The position numbers were made by a program, and so were the translations under genes. From Chaetoderma sp. LZ-2023a (Eukaryota; Mollusca; Caudofoveata; Chaetodermatida; Chaetodermatidae), in NCBI GenBank assembly GCA_034401795.1, contig CM067369.1, positions 190,846,659-190,910,658 on the forward strand: 64,000 nt of DNA, given 5' to 3'. The notes beneath the pieces are model-generated. The model had not been told where the DNA came from. It ran no database searches and saw only the letters and a list, made by a program, of their open reading frames with translations. Positions within the stretch are counted from its first letter, which is position 1; every line of letters starts with the position of its first letter. Of the stretch, positions 43,611 through 54,354 are shown one piece after another.

Positions 43611-43800
43611 TAAGCCAAAGCTTGAGTAGTAATAGGGGGTCCAAATGATACCACCTCCCTCAACTGGCCGCCGTTCGGCGATCCATTTCCCCCACTGCCC
43701 TCTCAATTCCTGGGGCATAGGAATTTGAGACATGAGTATAAAACTCCCGTGCAGACCCCACATATCTGGGAGAAACTCCTCAGGATGCCGGCCAGTGGCT

Positions 43801-43802
43801 GG

Positions 43803-43836
<34 letters not shown>
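43801..43836 (+). repeat. (CT)n microsatellite
   Basis: About 35 bp of CT dinucleotide. Pyrimidine-rich flanks and a short GT run near 43953 follow. Confidence 0.9.
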
Positions 43837-43837
<1 letters not shown>

Positions 43838-44087
43838 TCTGACCGGTATCCAGAGGAGGTTTTTTTTATCTGTGGGACTTTTTTGTCCCTATCCTACCTA
43901 TCTTGTACCCCACCTATCTTCTACCCCACCCTGTTGATATTCCAGCTCGCTGGTGTGTGTGTGTGTCTGTGGTGCTTTAACCCCGCACCGTGGAGTGTCG
44001 CGGTGGGTCTTTATCTAACCTGGTCATATTACACCGGCCCTAGTGTCTAACTAGTTTCGAAATTTCAGGTAAGTTCTAGCGAGATTT

Positions 44088-44165
44088 TTTGAGCGAGATT
44101 TGAACCCAGTCTGCAGCCTAGGAACGCTATGAAATTCCACAACTCTATCGATTGACTCACCACAA
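44088..44165 (-). repeat. tRNA-derived SINE-like fragment
   Basis: On the minus strand a GGTGAGTCAATCGATAGAGT box-A-like segment is followed after about 30 bp by GGGTTCAAATCTCGCTC, a good box B for RNA polymerase III. There is no complete tRNA fold, so this is a SINE head rather than a tRNA gene. Confidence 0.55.
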
Positions 44166-45051
44166 CACCACTAAAATCTCGCCTCTTAGTAATCTTATCT
44201 CTGAGCATGAGTTGTGCAATCGCTGTTGCACACTAACACAGCAATGTGTGAACCCATAACGTATCCGCCATAATAATGCATACATAGTTAATGCGATGCA
44301 TACATGGCCGAGACAGTTAATGCGGAACAGCTTATGAAACCATATCAGCTATAACGGTAATCAGCAATTATCGTTGCATTGTCATTTTTCAAGAACCTAA
44401 ATATTAATACTCGTTAATTGTTCCAAATCATTATAAGCGGTGTTGCTGCAGTGCTTGATTAAAATGCTTGATTAAAAATGTTCAATTTATGACTTTTGCA
44501 AATTTGATTCCAACTTTTTTGAAGCAGTTCAAAAGGAGCATAGTTTAACTATGCCCGCTATCTCATTGCCCTATACACGTCGACGCTAGTGGAGAGGGTC
44601 ATGCATATTGTTTATGAGTTAATCTGTCAGGCTATATCTCGCATAACTATAATGTGATTTGTCCGAAATTCTAACCCTTCAACCCCGCGCTTGCTCGGAG
44701 CTTCCAGAATCTCAATTTTAACACAGTCATACAACCATGACAACTATGACGTTGACTATTTTGAAATGTATTTGACTGGAATATGTTACCACTAGAGGCG
44801 TCAAAATATTCAACAGTCTATTTATCAAATTGTAAATAAATTTTCATATTTAGGCTTTCTGGTTCTTCGCAATAATACATAACGTCAAGACCAACTCGCA
44901 CAGTCATTGAAATTCAAGAATAGTAGCTGCTACGCGTTAACACCTAATTAGACACAACATTCATTGGTATACAGGCGATCATACACGCACAACATTACGT
45001 GTAAACACTCAACTACGTATAAACGCTCATCTACAAACAATATTATACACA
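44166..45051. other. Mostly unassigned sequence
   Basis: Contains a further ACATGGCCGAGACAGTTAAT segment (about 44303), a partial copy of the SINE-like repeat at 45462 and 45759, and an M-module-like piece near 44800. No gene seen. Confidence 0.45.
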
Positions 45052-45354
45052 ATGGGCTGGGCTGAAGAGCTATGGTCATGCATGCATGATGTAGGCTGTG
45101 CGGCACGACGAGAAAAAGTACCCGGGCCATTGCGTGATATGGGCAACTATGCAGATCGAAATCTTGAGAAATGTAGGAGAAGCTTAGGGATCCCAACATT
45201 CCGCTCGTCATTTCCACTAACATGCCTTACGTGTTATGCGATGACTGTGATAGCGATGGACAAACTCTTCAAGTATATGAATTATTTAGAAACGTCTTGC
45301 AGTTTTGATGTGGATGCTGCTATCGAGTTGGAACAAGAGTGGATCATGAAATAA
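45052..45354 (+). CDS. Unrecognised 100-codon ORF
   Basis: ATG to TAA, 100 codons, with ordinary amino-acid composition and six Cys. I recognise no family. It is 850 bp upstream of the Polinton fragment and beside SINE-like repeats. It may be a remnant of a mobile element or chance. Confidence 0.2.
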   Translation: MGWAEELWSCMHDVGCAARREKVPGPLRDMGNYADRNLEKCRRSLGIPTFRSSFPLTCLTCYAMTVIAMDKLFKYMNYLETSCSFDVDAAIELEQEWIMK

Positions 45355-45356
45355 TG

Positions 45357-45906
45357 CAGTGATCCCTCGCACACCAACCTCTCAATGCACGCAGTACTCC
45401 AACGTATCAGCTCCTGAACATCGACCACATCTCACACATGTAGGGCAGCAATGATACTACTACATGGCCGAGGTAGTTTACGTGTTAGATCCTAGTTTTG
45501 TGTTTATTGGCAAACTAAAAATCACAGGTTCAAATCTCACTATTAGCATTTGGGGATAACTCGGCCATTTCTGGTCCGATTTTAAAATGGTAAACAGTTT
45601 TGAAATTCTCGCTTGGAAAAAAGAAATAATCCAGTGATCCTCGCCCACCAACCTCTCAATGCGCGCTACTCCCACGTATCAGCTCCTGAACATCGACCAC
45701 ATCTCACACATGTAGTGCAGCAATGAGAACACATACCTTATCAGCTGTAATTATTAATACATGGCCGAGGTCGTTAATGCGTTGGATCCTTGTGTTTATT
45801 AGCAAACTTAGAATCACAGGTTCAAATCTCACTAGTAGCACTTGTGGATAACTCGGCCATTTCTGGTCCGATTTTAAAATGGTAAACAGTTTTGAAATTC
45901 TCGCTT
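45357..45906 (+). repeat. Tandem duplicate of a 275 bp SINE-containing unit
   Basis: Two units (about 45357-45629 and 45631-45906). Each begins CAGTGATCC, includes ATCAGCTCCTGAACATCGAC, then ACATGGCCGAGG (box A-like) and CACAGGTTCAAATCTCACTA (box B), and ends with TTTTGAAATTCTCGCTT. The A and B boxes suggest a tRNA-derived SINE. Frames on the minus strand are repeat readings. Confidence 0.65.
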
Positions 45907-46003
45907 CATTCCGGTCCTGATTGGTACCAAGAACGATGAGAATAAAGTGATTTCTCGGTACAATATAAGCATGCACTCTCTCACACATAGTCTCCGTCGG
46001 TAT

Positions 46004-46192
46004 CACATGACACGACGGGCCACCCAAAGGTACTGCTCACCTTGTGATCCACACACATAATAGTGTCTGAACGCCTATTTAGAGACAAGCATCCACATCA
46101 CATCGACACGATGGTCCACCCCACAGGTACTGATCGCCTTGTGATCACCACACATAATAGGAGCTGAACGCCCATTTAGAGACAGGCATCCA
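46004..46192 (+). repeat. Tandem repeat of about 94-100 bp upstream of the Polinton genes
   Basis: Two units containing GGTACTG, CCTTGTGATC, CACACATAATAG, CTGAACGCC and ATTTAGAGACA in the same order. They directly precede the first Polinton ORF and may belong to the element's terminal region. No clear terminal inverted repeat is present within the window. Confidence 0.6.
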
Positions 46193-46206
46193 CAGGGACA
46201 TACACC

Positions 46207-46566
46207 ATGATTACTGTTGCACAGCTTCGCACTGTTACAAAGCAATTCGGCCTTAGATGCCAATCTAAGGCCAAGAAAACCGACCCGCCCCAGATGATCG
46301 GACAGGTCCATGCCGCGGAGTAACAGAAGCGACTCTCCCGAGCAATGAAGAGGGGAAGGTTTCCAGCGCATACCAAAGATTATCCTTGGAATCCCCACAA
46401 GAAAGCGCAGCGGATACGTGAGCTTCGTCAGTTGGACGAGGAGGTGACTGCTAGCTTGCGAGCCAAGAATGTAGCGAGGTGGAGGGCAGACCATCCACTG
46501 GAGCGCTTACCTCGCCTATGCAGGATCACTAACCGAGTGATGAGGGGCCGAAGTCTGAACCCTTAG
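46207..46566 (+). pseudogene. Small Polinton ORF, SAP-like N-terminus
   Basis: A 120-codon frame (stop codon not counted) from the ATG at 46207. TAA at 46321-46323 interrupts it after 38 codons and an ATG is available at 46345. The first part (TVAQLRTVTKQFGLRCQSKA) resembles a SAP DNA-binding helix pair. The rest is basic and Arg-rich. It ends 8 bp before the polymerase frame, which fits a small gene upstream of polB. The function call is inference from resemblance. Confidence 0.5.
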
Positions 46567-46574
46567 ACCGGAGC

Positions 46575-49500
46575 ATGAGGCGAGAAGGCGAACACATTCT
46601 TGGCCAGCGTCTGGGTGAAAGGGAGACAGAGGATAGAGGAAACCGGTCAGTATGCTGGACCTTCTTCATAGAAGGAGACCTCACAGGCCAGATCATGCAA
46701 AAGATCCAGCAGACTGTCCAGAACGCCTTCTACCTCCGCTACACCCATACCTATCGCATCAGGCGCATCGAAGACGGTAGGGTGATGCTCTTCCACAAGA
46801 ATGCTCCAAGGAGCCCGTGGCTGAATCCGATAGGAGCAGCTCAGGATTGGGTGGCAGCAAGAGAGCAAGCCCGCCTCGACACAGACAATATCGATCGACC
46901 CAACACCAAGTGGGCTTTCGTTCACTCAAGCAACGTTGAGGTCAGGGCTGTCATCGACCACCAACCTCTGCTTGGGACAGGCCCCCTCCCAGACTGGCTA
47001 CGACAGAAGAAGAGTATGACTGCCTTCGACACCTACAGGGACAACATGTGTCTCTGGAGATGTCTAGCAGTCCACCGAGGAGCGAGAGCTGATAGAAGTA
47101 CAGCTCCTGCACGAGAGCTTTGCACACAGTTCTACGGCAAGACAGAACCTGATGTCCGCAAGACCTCGCTGGATCAGCTTGACAAGGTAGAGTTCTTCGC
47201 CAAGATCGGGATTCGCGTGTTTGAACCAACCGAAGAGGGCATCTGGCACATGATCAGGCAAGCGGCTCATTACAGTGACACCATGACCATCGGAGTGTGG
47301 GACCACCATGCCTTCTCCATCAAGAACATCTCCAAGCTGGCATATACACTAGTCTGCAGTCACTGTCAGAAGAGGTTTACACAGGCATGCTGATCAATAT
47401 ACAGGCGGCAAAACAAAAATCGTGTGTACTGGCAAGAAGGTTGAGACGCCACAGTCTGCGTATGAGAAAGCCGTCTATCCACCCCAACCATCCAGTTCAG
47501 CGGCTACTCGTTGGGTCGAGTATGAGTCGAGAAACAGAGGCGTACACATACACCATGTAGAGTGTGGGCACGGTGGCGAGCGTTGGATAGAGGGTGCTCC
47601 CGTAGATGGTTATGATCCGACCACCAACACCGTTTACCAGTTCCATGGCTGTCACTGGCATAGGTGTCCACAACACCAGCGAGGTGAGGATGCCGAAAAA
47701 GATACCCCAAGACAGTCCTGAGAGAGGAAATGCTGAGAGCGTCTGGAATCATGCTTGTGGTACAGTGGGAGCGCTGTATGAAAGGCTGGTCAAGCGTCCC
47801 TAAACGAGTTTGGACTGTCCCATACCCACACTTCATAGTTTAAAACTTCGTAACACTCCTAGATGGTATCAAGACTCATCCTACGGAGACTCTCACGATC
47901 GAGAGTACTCACATACCTATCTCTGTGTCAGTTGGCTGCTCCTTAGAGGGTGCCACGAGTGAGCCCATTCACCTCTGCAATCCTGACACCAAAGAACTGA
48001 TCAGAGAGTTCATGCTGGTGATCCAATGGCGAGCATCTCTAATACGGACAAAGGTTAGGGCACAGTACATACCGACAGACCTGGACAAGCTCCCAACGCG
48101 ACAGCAGCGACTGATCAACGAGTGGTGTGACCAAGTGCCTGTACTGGGGTTCAAATCTGGGCGGTATGACCGGAACCTCATCAAGAAGTACTTTGTCGAT
48201 GAGCTGACTCACAGTACAGGTACAGTGAAAGTCGCCAAGAAGGCTAGTCAGACCATGTTCCTCATAACACCTGAGCTACGGTTTCTCGATGTGCTGAATT
48301 ACCTCGGCCCAGGAGTCTCGTACGAGGTATGGATCAAATCTTACGGGTGTCCACCGCAGAAGAGCTGGCTCCTGTATGAATGGTTTGACACACATGAGAA
48401 GCTCAACTATCCAGGGCTTCCTGACTACTCAGCATGGACATCTAAGCTCAAGGGTGGCTAACTCTTGATGCGAACAGAGTGGGAACAATGTAACCAGACA
48501 TTCAGTGAGCACGGAATGCGGACATTCGCTGACTGGCTGCTATACTACAACAAACTGTACATCAGTCCATTCATCGAAGCCCTAGAGCGGATGCGGGAGT
48601 TCTACACAGAACGAGAAATAAACATCCTCAAAGACGCAGTGTCTCTCCCAGGTGTGTCACTGCAGTACCTACTACGTTGAATCGCTCAGCACATGCCGGA
48701 TGTTAGTCTCTACTCTCCGGGCAAGGAGGCCTACGAGATGCTGAAGGACGCGGTTGTTGGAGGGCCCAGCATCGTGTTCACCAGATACCACGAGGCAGGT
48801 GTGACACGCATCCGCCAGAGTGAGCGTGTCTGCCAACGTCTACTCAGCTACGACGCAAATGCTCTGTACCTGTCAACGATGGCCAAAGAAATGCCCTGTG
48901 GTAAGGAGACGCCGTTGGTCCGGTGCCAGTGGTGTAGCCCGCATTAAGGAGGAGCTCCTAGCAGACCACTGGTTTGGATTTGCTGAGGTGGATATAGAGG
49001 TCCCTAAGGCTCTGTGGGCAAAGTTCGAGGAAATGCCCCCGCTCTTCTACAACCATGAGATCTCGGTAGAGGCCCTCTCTTCTGAGATGCAGGCATATCT
49101 AGAGCATACAGGGCGGAAGCGACCCACCACCCAGAAGCTGGTTGGCGCCCTCTGGCAAGAAGCGGCTGCTGTACGCACTGACACTCAAGTGGTATATAAC
49201 CCATGGCCTGGAGATCACTGCTGTATACCGCACCATGGACTATGAGGCCAAGCGCCCATTCGAGTGGTTCGTGGAGAATGTTACGGAGGCCCGCCGCTTG
49301 GGAGATGTAGATAAGAGCAAAGCGCTCTTGGCAGATCTCTTAAAACTCCTTGGCAACAGCGCCTATGGCAAGCTCATCAAGGCCCTAGAACGCCATAGCA
49401 ACACCAGCTTCATGAAGGATGAACACGTGGTAGAGAAGGCCCTGCGTAGTGCATGGTTCGAAGATCTCAAGGAGATCGGTGAGTCATATGACCTCTAGAG

Positions 49501-49819
49501 TCGCAAGCCGAGAATCACTATTCGAAGGCCCTTCCAGGTGGGGATAGCCGTTTATGAGCTTGTGAAGCTGCGAATGCTGGAGTTCTAATACGACTTCCTT
49601 GATCGCTACGTAGCTCGTGACAGCTTTGAGTACCTGCAGATGGACACTGACTCCACGTATATCGCTATAGCAGGCTCCAACCTCGACGACGTCATTCGCC
49701 CTGAGATGCGCGCAGAGTACCAGGCGCATAAGCGGGACCGGCTAGCTATGGACAAATGGTCTGGATGGACTCCCGGACTGTTCAAGCTCGAGTTCGAAGG
49801 CTCTCGTGGCATCAGGTAG
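46575..49819 (+). pseudogene. Polinton DNA polymerase B (broken)
   Basis: Recognisable parts in order: N-terminal region ending CSHCQKRFTQAC (46575-47393), a nuclease-like segment with GYDPTTNTVYQFHGCHWH (about 47600-47660), exonuclease region with GFKSGRYDRNLIKKYF and FLDVLNYLGPG (47925-48461), then palm motifs DANALYL (48851), KLLGNSAYGK (about 49343) and MDTDS (49640-49654). Frame changes occur near 47393, 47720, 47900, 48930 and 49150. In-frame stops are at 48459, 48678, 49496 and 49587. The C-terminal thumb is missing: homology ends at 49819, where the integrase tail on the other strand starts. It would have replicated the element by protein priming. Confidence 0.9.
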
Positions 49820-50752
49820 TACAGTGTAGGCCGCCCCTCCACTTCCATATATCTGTCAAGCCTGTGAACATCTTTCGACCAGTTAGGATCTGTTGCACGC
49901 CGCTGGCCACCTTCCAGCTCGCCAGGCTCATACAGGTACCGAACCAGAGCATCAGGTAGTAGGCACTCCTCTCCTTTGTTCGCTCCTCTAGAGCTGTGAC
50001 TAGCAGAGTGTCTGATAGCTTCTACCTGCTTCTTCCCGATTAGCCTGGTAACCTCGGCATTGGATCTCTCCACCACAGCAGGCAGACCTCTCACCCATAC
50101 TCTAGAACGTTCACTCGGTGCAGCCATTTCCTGGGTGTATTGGTGTGGGAACAGTCTCTCTGCCCGTGTCCGATTCCACCGCCCAACGATAGCCTTGGCA
50201 CGGTGATGCCGTACCTCGCCTTGCCCAACTGCCACACCATGTTTCCGCATGAGTGCTGCAGTCTCACCTCTGAACTCCTTACCCTCATCCACCTACAACA
50301 ATTCTGGCCACTGGAGGGAATTTTCCGAAGCCTTGTAGACACCCTGGAATGCCTGGGCCACCTGGCCAGCTGACTTGTCTGTGAGGGGTACTACATCCTT
50401 GTACCTGCTAGCGACATCGACGATGGTGAGGGAATACTTGTAGGTCTTACGACCAACCGAGTCATGTGGAAGGAATAGAACATCTGTCTGGTGAACTCTG
50501 TTCAGGACAGTTTCCTCGAAATGGGCAATGCCTGATGTACCATGGACGAGGTCTGTATATCTGCCACATCGCCTGGCAGCTGAGCCACTGGCTAACTGTC
50601 TCCAATGTGAAGTTGTGACCCTTGCGATGTGCAGCCTCGAGTAGTTGGGTGGGCTCACGGTAATATCCACCAAGCTGATAGTAGAGTTCCTCAAGAAAGA
50701 CGGTTGATAAACTCCCGGATTTCATCACTGACGTCCACTCCCATCCTGTCAC
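49820..50752 (-). pseudogene. Polinton integrase, DDE-type, inactivated
   Basis: Retroviral-type integrase on the minus strand. The N-terminal part holds FLEELYYQLGGYYREPTQLL (frame 50752-50462). A shifted frame has the core with HQTDVLFLP (first Asp) and SLTIVDVASRY. After a TAG at 50293-50295 comes VDEGKEFRG (second Asp) and AKAIVGRWNRT, where the catalytic Glu is expected; the codon at 50182-50184 reads Gly. A C-terminal domain (VRYLYEPGELEGG to GRPTLYYL) follows. One frameshift, one stop and the Glu to Gly change show that it is dead. It is oriented tail to tail with polB. Confidence 0.85.
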
Positions 50753-50889
50753 ACACGGCCTGGGTGAACTCTAAACAGACGAACAGATGGCCGTCATTTA
50801 TTCGACCATCACCGAAGACCTCATGAACAGTAGTTTATCGACCAACCCTCGGAAGCTAAGGGACTAGACCAGGTCGTACAGAGACGCCC

Positions 50890-50908
50890 TCCTTATATAG
50901 TACGGCTT
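50890..50908 (-). promoter_or_regulatory. Candidate TATA box upstream of the integrase
   Basis: ACTATATAAGGAGGG on the minus strand, about 140 bp upstream of the first integrase codon seen. A plausible core promoter; no experimental support. Confidence 0.4.
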
Positions 50909-50919
50909 AAATGTTCGGT

Positions 50920-51400
50920 GGCTCAGATGGCTGCGAGCGCTATGGCAACATACGGTAGCCAAGGGCCTGCGACTCCGAAGAATGTACCTACTCCTGAGGC
51001 GATGGCTGGTATGGCTTCAGAAATAATCTCCACCCCATGGAGAGCATTGTTGGTGATCTTGCGGACCATCTCGCCAGCCTTCATTGTGAACAGAGCGATA
51101 AGAGCCACAACTGCTGCCAGCGGACCGATAGAACCTTTTATGTAAGTGCGATAGATTCCTTTCGCTCTGTGTACTAGCTTGCGGGATTGAGGCGCAGTAT
51201 CCGCTATATCATCATACTCACCCATGGTCTCCGCTACATCGTAGTCGTCTGCATCATAATCCTCCTCATCATAGTCCTCCTCATAGTCCTCGTCATCTAT
51301 ATCCTCGACTGGATCTTCATAAGCCGCTGGTTCATATATATCCGTTGCTGGGGGACAGCTATATAGTAGCTTTAAACTGTAGTCTATAGCATGGCATACG
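50920..51400 (-). CDS. Small acidic membrane protein of the Polinton
   Basis: A minus-strand frame with ATG at 51225 (100 codons), open upstream to about 51400. The upstream part is very acidic (repeated DYD, EED). It is followed by a basic segment (SRKLVHRAKGIYRTY) and two hydrophobic stretches (GPLAAVVALIALF and GVAGPWLPYVAIALAA), giving a likely membrane anchor. No stop lies between. Small membrane proteins are common in Polintons, but I cannot assign this one to a named family. It is next to the divergent coiled-coil gene. Confidence 0.5.
51358..51375 (+). promoter_or_regulatory. Candidate TATA box of the 51391 gene
   Basis: AGCTATATAGTAGC lies 25-30 bp before ATG 51391. It falls in the narrow divergent region shared with the minus-strand membrane-protein gene. 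Confidence 0.35.
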
Positions 51401-51765
51401 CAATCTTGAATGCGGGCATGTTTGCCTTAGCGAACTGGGGACTCACTGAGAAGAAGGCGGCAGAGGTCGAGCGTGAGCGTCATAGCCAGGTGATGGAGAC
51501 GCTGTCTAAGGAGAAGTTTGAGTACAGCAAAGCCCTCGAGCATATGTGCCAGAGGGAGGCATGCCGACGCCAACTCCGAGCTTAGGCCAACCAGAGCCTC
51601 AAAGAGGAAGATGAGAGTCTCGATGAGTACAACGAGGCTGTAAATATATCTGAGCCAACGCTCGACTATGAAGCATCGACAGGTCAGAAGACAGCAGAGC
51701 TTATAGTAGTGGTGGCAGCTGCAGTGGTGACAACAGGAGTCCTGCTCTACGCACGCTCAAGCTGA
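51391..51765 (+). pseudogene. Polinton coiled-coil protein with C-terminal TM segment
   Basis: 124 codons with one in-frame TAG at 51583-51585. The N-terminus is hydrophobic (AYAILNAGMFALANWG). The middle is charged and heptad-like (EKKAAEVERERHSQVMETL), so a coiled coil is likely. After the stop, the same frame continues with an acidic part and ends in LIVVVAAAVVTTGVLLYARSS, a membrane anchor. The architecture suggests a virion-associated or membrane protein. The name is unknown. Confidence 0.5.
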
Positions 51766-51789
51766 ATACCTGATGTGTTCGACACGCAT

Positions 51790-52333
51790 ACCTTAGCATA
51801 GCCAAAGTAAAGTACCGTCACACCTAATGGGCGAATCTCAGCTATGAGGTTTCCGATGTTGAAGCTGAGCTGTTGCCTTGATTAGGTGGGATGTTCCTGC
51901 ACCCGAGGTAGTGACGGCCTTCGAGTGCCGACTCGAGGCCATCGCTTCCACTGGTTAGTCGCAGAAGTGCATATGACTTAGCATTCTGTCTGTAGAGTTG
52001 GCCGTCAGCCAGCTCGCGTACCTCACCAAGAACATTGGTCCCAGCAACCACAAGCTTGAAGTCGTCTAGCTTATCCACCTGCTGGATGGCTCCTCCCTTC
52101 TGAACTAGGACTGCAACAGCGTCACAGTTCGATGCACCACGATGCAATGTCAGCTCTATCCGTTGGTTAGCTGTGGCTTGGACCTGCTGGTGTTCTCGCT
52201 TCACATGCACGATCCGCTGTTTGGAACCAGTTTGCTTCAGTTCCTGGTAATTCTCATCATGCCAGACATGAAGTCTTGGAGCATTCATCGTCGCATCTGC
52301 GAGCTGCTCAGTGTACATGGCAGCCGGATTCAC
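51790..52333 (-). pseudogene. Polinton virion-type (capsid-like) protein fragment
   Basis: A 163-codon frame from 52333, then a frameshift near 51860, after which the other frame continues about 25 codons to a stop near 51770. The segments GEVRELADGQLY, YALLRLTSGSDGL and GRHYLGCRNIPPNQGN, and then an IRPLGVTVLYFGYAKV-like end in the shifted frame, resemble the C-terminal part of a Polinton jelly-roll capsid protein. I could not decide between major and minor capsid. The N-terminal part is missing. Confidence 0.55.
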
Positions 52334-52369
52334 GTGTGTGTTCTCGAGGAGGGTTAAGAGTGGGACTTT

Positions 52370-53270
52370 ATGTGACTCATTACTACTGACCTATATGACA
52401 AACCTGACTTTCAAGTCAAGGACGGGTCAATGCTGAGCGGCGTGGAGACATTAATAGTCATGTCAAGAGGCAGATTTTGCATTCTGATTGTTGCACATTA
52501 GATGAAGAAATTGTGATTACAAATGCTTTGTACTACACGGTCTACAATGTTATATTCCACTCGCCATGTGCTCTCCGCAAACGCCAAATCAAGACATATG
52601 TGGGGCATGGTATAAGTGTTATACTGTTTATATATAAAAATAATTGTCACCGGAATTTTCACACCCATACATATTTTTGTAATTCCTAAGTAAATATAGT
52701 TTTAGTGGGCATCCGTTGTTGTTCCAACACGACACGAACGCTGACTTTGTCTTTAGTTGGCAAATCGTCCTAACGTATGCCATTCTACTTAAACAGAATA
52801 TTGGCTTCAAATGAATTAATATGCTATTTACTGATATGCTATACTAATTTGGCTGAAAATTTATGCTTTCATAGCTGTCAACGACTGTCTTATAAATTGT
52901 TGTTAAGAAATCAAGAATATGTTCACGTTACCATTAATTAGATGTAATGCAGTTTCTTTTAGAACACAATACGGATGAGGAAGTCGAGACGCGTGATATA
53001 TTGTGGTGTTATGCCTGTTTCGTTTCTGAAGCATTCTTTGCTATCAGAATCGGTTAGAGCGCCATGATCATATTCCGTTTTACTGGACATTGAGAAACAC
53101 AGAATCAGCATGAAACTCCTGAATGAGACATGGTCGGAATTATAGACAATGGCTTCTTTAGAATTGCCCAGCTATTCCAGCGGATGTTGTGCACATAAGA
53201 AGGTACTGTTAAAGCTATTTTGCATAGCCAAATGTTTTATTGCGTGTATATTTCAAGAAAAACGTAGAAA
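52370..53270 (+). repeat. R-family B module and R unit, copy 6 (partial)
   Basis: B module at 52390-52600 (AAATTGTGATTACAAATGCT), TTTAGTTGGCAAATCGTCC (52752), CATGATCATATTCCGTTTTA (53063), CAGAATCAGCATGAAACTCC (53099). R DNA resumes after the Polinton. Confidence 0.7.
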
Positions 53271-53470
53271 TGTAGTGGTGATAACGAAATACCCACTCTA
53301 AAATGATGGGTTGGCTTATTTATCAAGTACCTACTACTAATATTGTTATACATGATACGTATCCATTTGATAAAATTAGGGCCCAAGCAAAGATGTTCGA
53401 GTGATGTAAAGAGAAAATCCCATTCCAATCTGCTAAATGCTTTTTCATTATCTAGACCGATAACTGCTCC
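53230..53470 (-). pseudogene. L1/Tx1-like LINE RT palm fragment
   Basis: The frame reads DNEKAFSRLEWDFLFTSLEH and GPNFIKWIRIMYNN, then GISLSPLHFY. This is the RT region from the first catalytic Asp to the motif B region (GTRQGCPLSPLLF in related L1/Tx1 elements), with a deletion before SLSPL and stops at the edges. Confidence 0.8.
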
Positions 53471-53571
53471 TGGAATGTCGTCTTTCCCAATTAATTAAAT
53501 AGTATCACTAATTTAAAATGCATTTGTTAGAAATAGAACGGCCTGGTATAAAGCATGTTTGCGCAGTGCCA

Positions 53572-53572
<1 letters not shown>

Positions 53573-53612
<40 letters not shown>
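53573..53612 (+). repeat. (ATT)n microsatellite
   Basis: About 40 bp of pure ATT. The surrounding 53470-53950 sequence has no other recognised feature. Confidence 0.95.
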
Positions 53613-53613
<1 letters not shown>

Positions 53614-53949
53614 TATAAATTCCTCCTGTATAAAGGAGCACCCCCTGAGTGGAGTAAAGTGAGTTCTGTAGTCTGAATATGAACGTATCTACAGATTTGT
53701 AGAGAGAACTTGTCGAAACTGCATGTAAGTTAATAGTAATTGAGGTGTGTACATCAAGTTAGGCCGCGTGCCCATGGACGCTTCTGCTTTCGTTTTTAGA
53801 CGTTGGTTGGTGGTCGGAGTCAATTATTTCTCGTCGTCTGTAATGTAGTATGTGCAGATAACGGCGGATGATGTTTTCGGCTATTACGAGGCAGAATTCG
53901 CTCAGGCCATGCGAGGGTTCAATAAGCAGCATTGCCATCTTCTCCGTTG

Positions 53950-54350
53950 TTGCGACTAGGCGTTTTGTCTTTTCTTGGCAGCTACTTCAGATTGTTGACT
54001 GCAGCAATGAGAAATAGTTCATCCTGACATCATGTACGGTCACGCAGTCTACTAGAAAGTGTGAGTATGTCTCGGCATCTTCGTGACAGAGATGGCATTC
54101 TGGGTCCACCTCATACTGGTTGAAGGCTGCTCTATTAACCTGAAGTATGTTTGTGCCAGTAAGCAGGCGCATCTGCACCGTTAAGGCCCTTATGCCTGTG
54201 TGGCTTGTGGAGACTGATATGATTGCTGGGTGGACAGAGCCAGGGCGGGTGTTCTCGATATGCATGTTCCTACGAGATGGGTAGAGTTTCGCTATGCGTA
54301 GCAGCTTCTTATGCCAGTAGTGAGATGCAGCATGTTTGGTGGTCTTCTTC
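53950..54350 (-). pseudogene. LINE C-terminal zinc-knuckle fragment
   Basis: Frame with LLTGTNILQVNRAAFNQYEV and then CHLCHEDAETYSHFLVDC, a CCHC-type segment found at the C-terminus of many non-LTR retrotransposon polyproteins. It lies between two RT-derived pieces of an L1/Tx1-like element, out of the expected order, so it is probably from another insertion. Confidence 0.7.
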
Positions 54351-54354
54351 CAAT

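Larger units (their letters stand above)
46207..52340 (+). mobile_element. Incomplete, degraded Polinton (Maverick)
   Basis: Genes in order: small SAP-like ORF (+), protein-primed DNA polymerase B (+), integrase (-), two small membrane proteins (- and +) and a capsid-type protein fragment (-). Polintons are usually 15-20 kb and also encode an adenovirus-type protease, a packaging ATPase and a full major capsid protein; none of these is seen. Every larger gene has stops or frameshifts, so the element is dead. R-family DNA follows immediately from about 52370. Confidence 0.9.

Noticed and set aside
49606-49820. Extension of the integrase frame across 49606-49820 (minus)
   Set aside because: This stretch is antisense to the polymerase MDTDS region; integrase similarity ends near LYYL at 49820.
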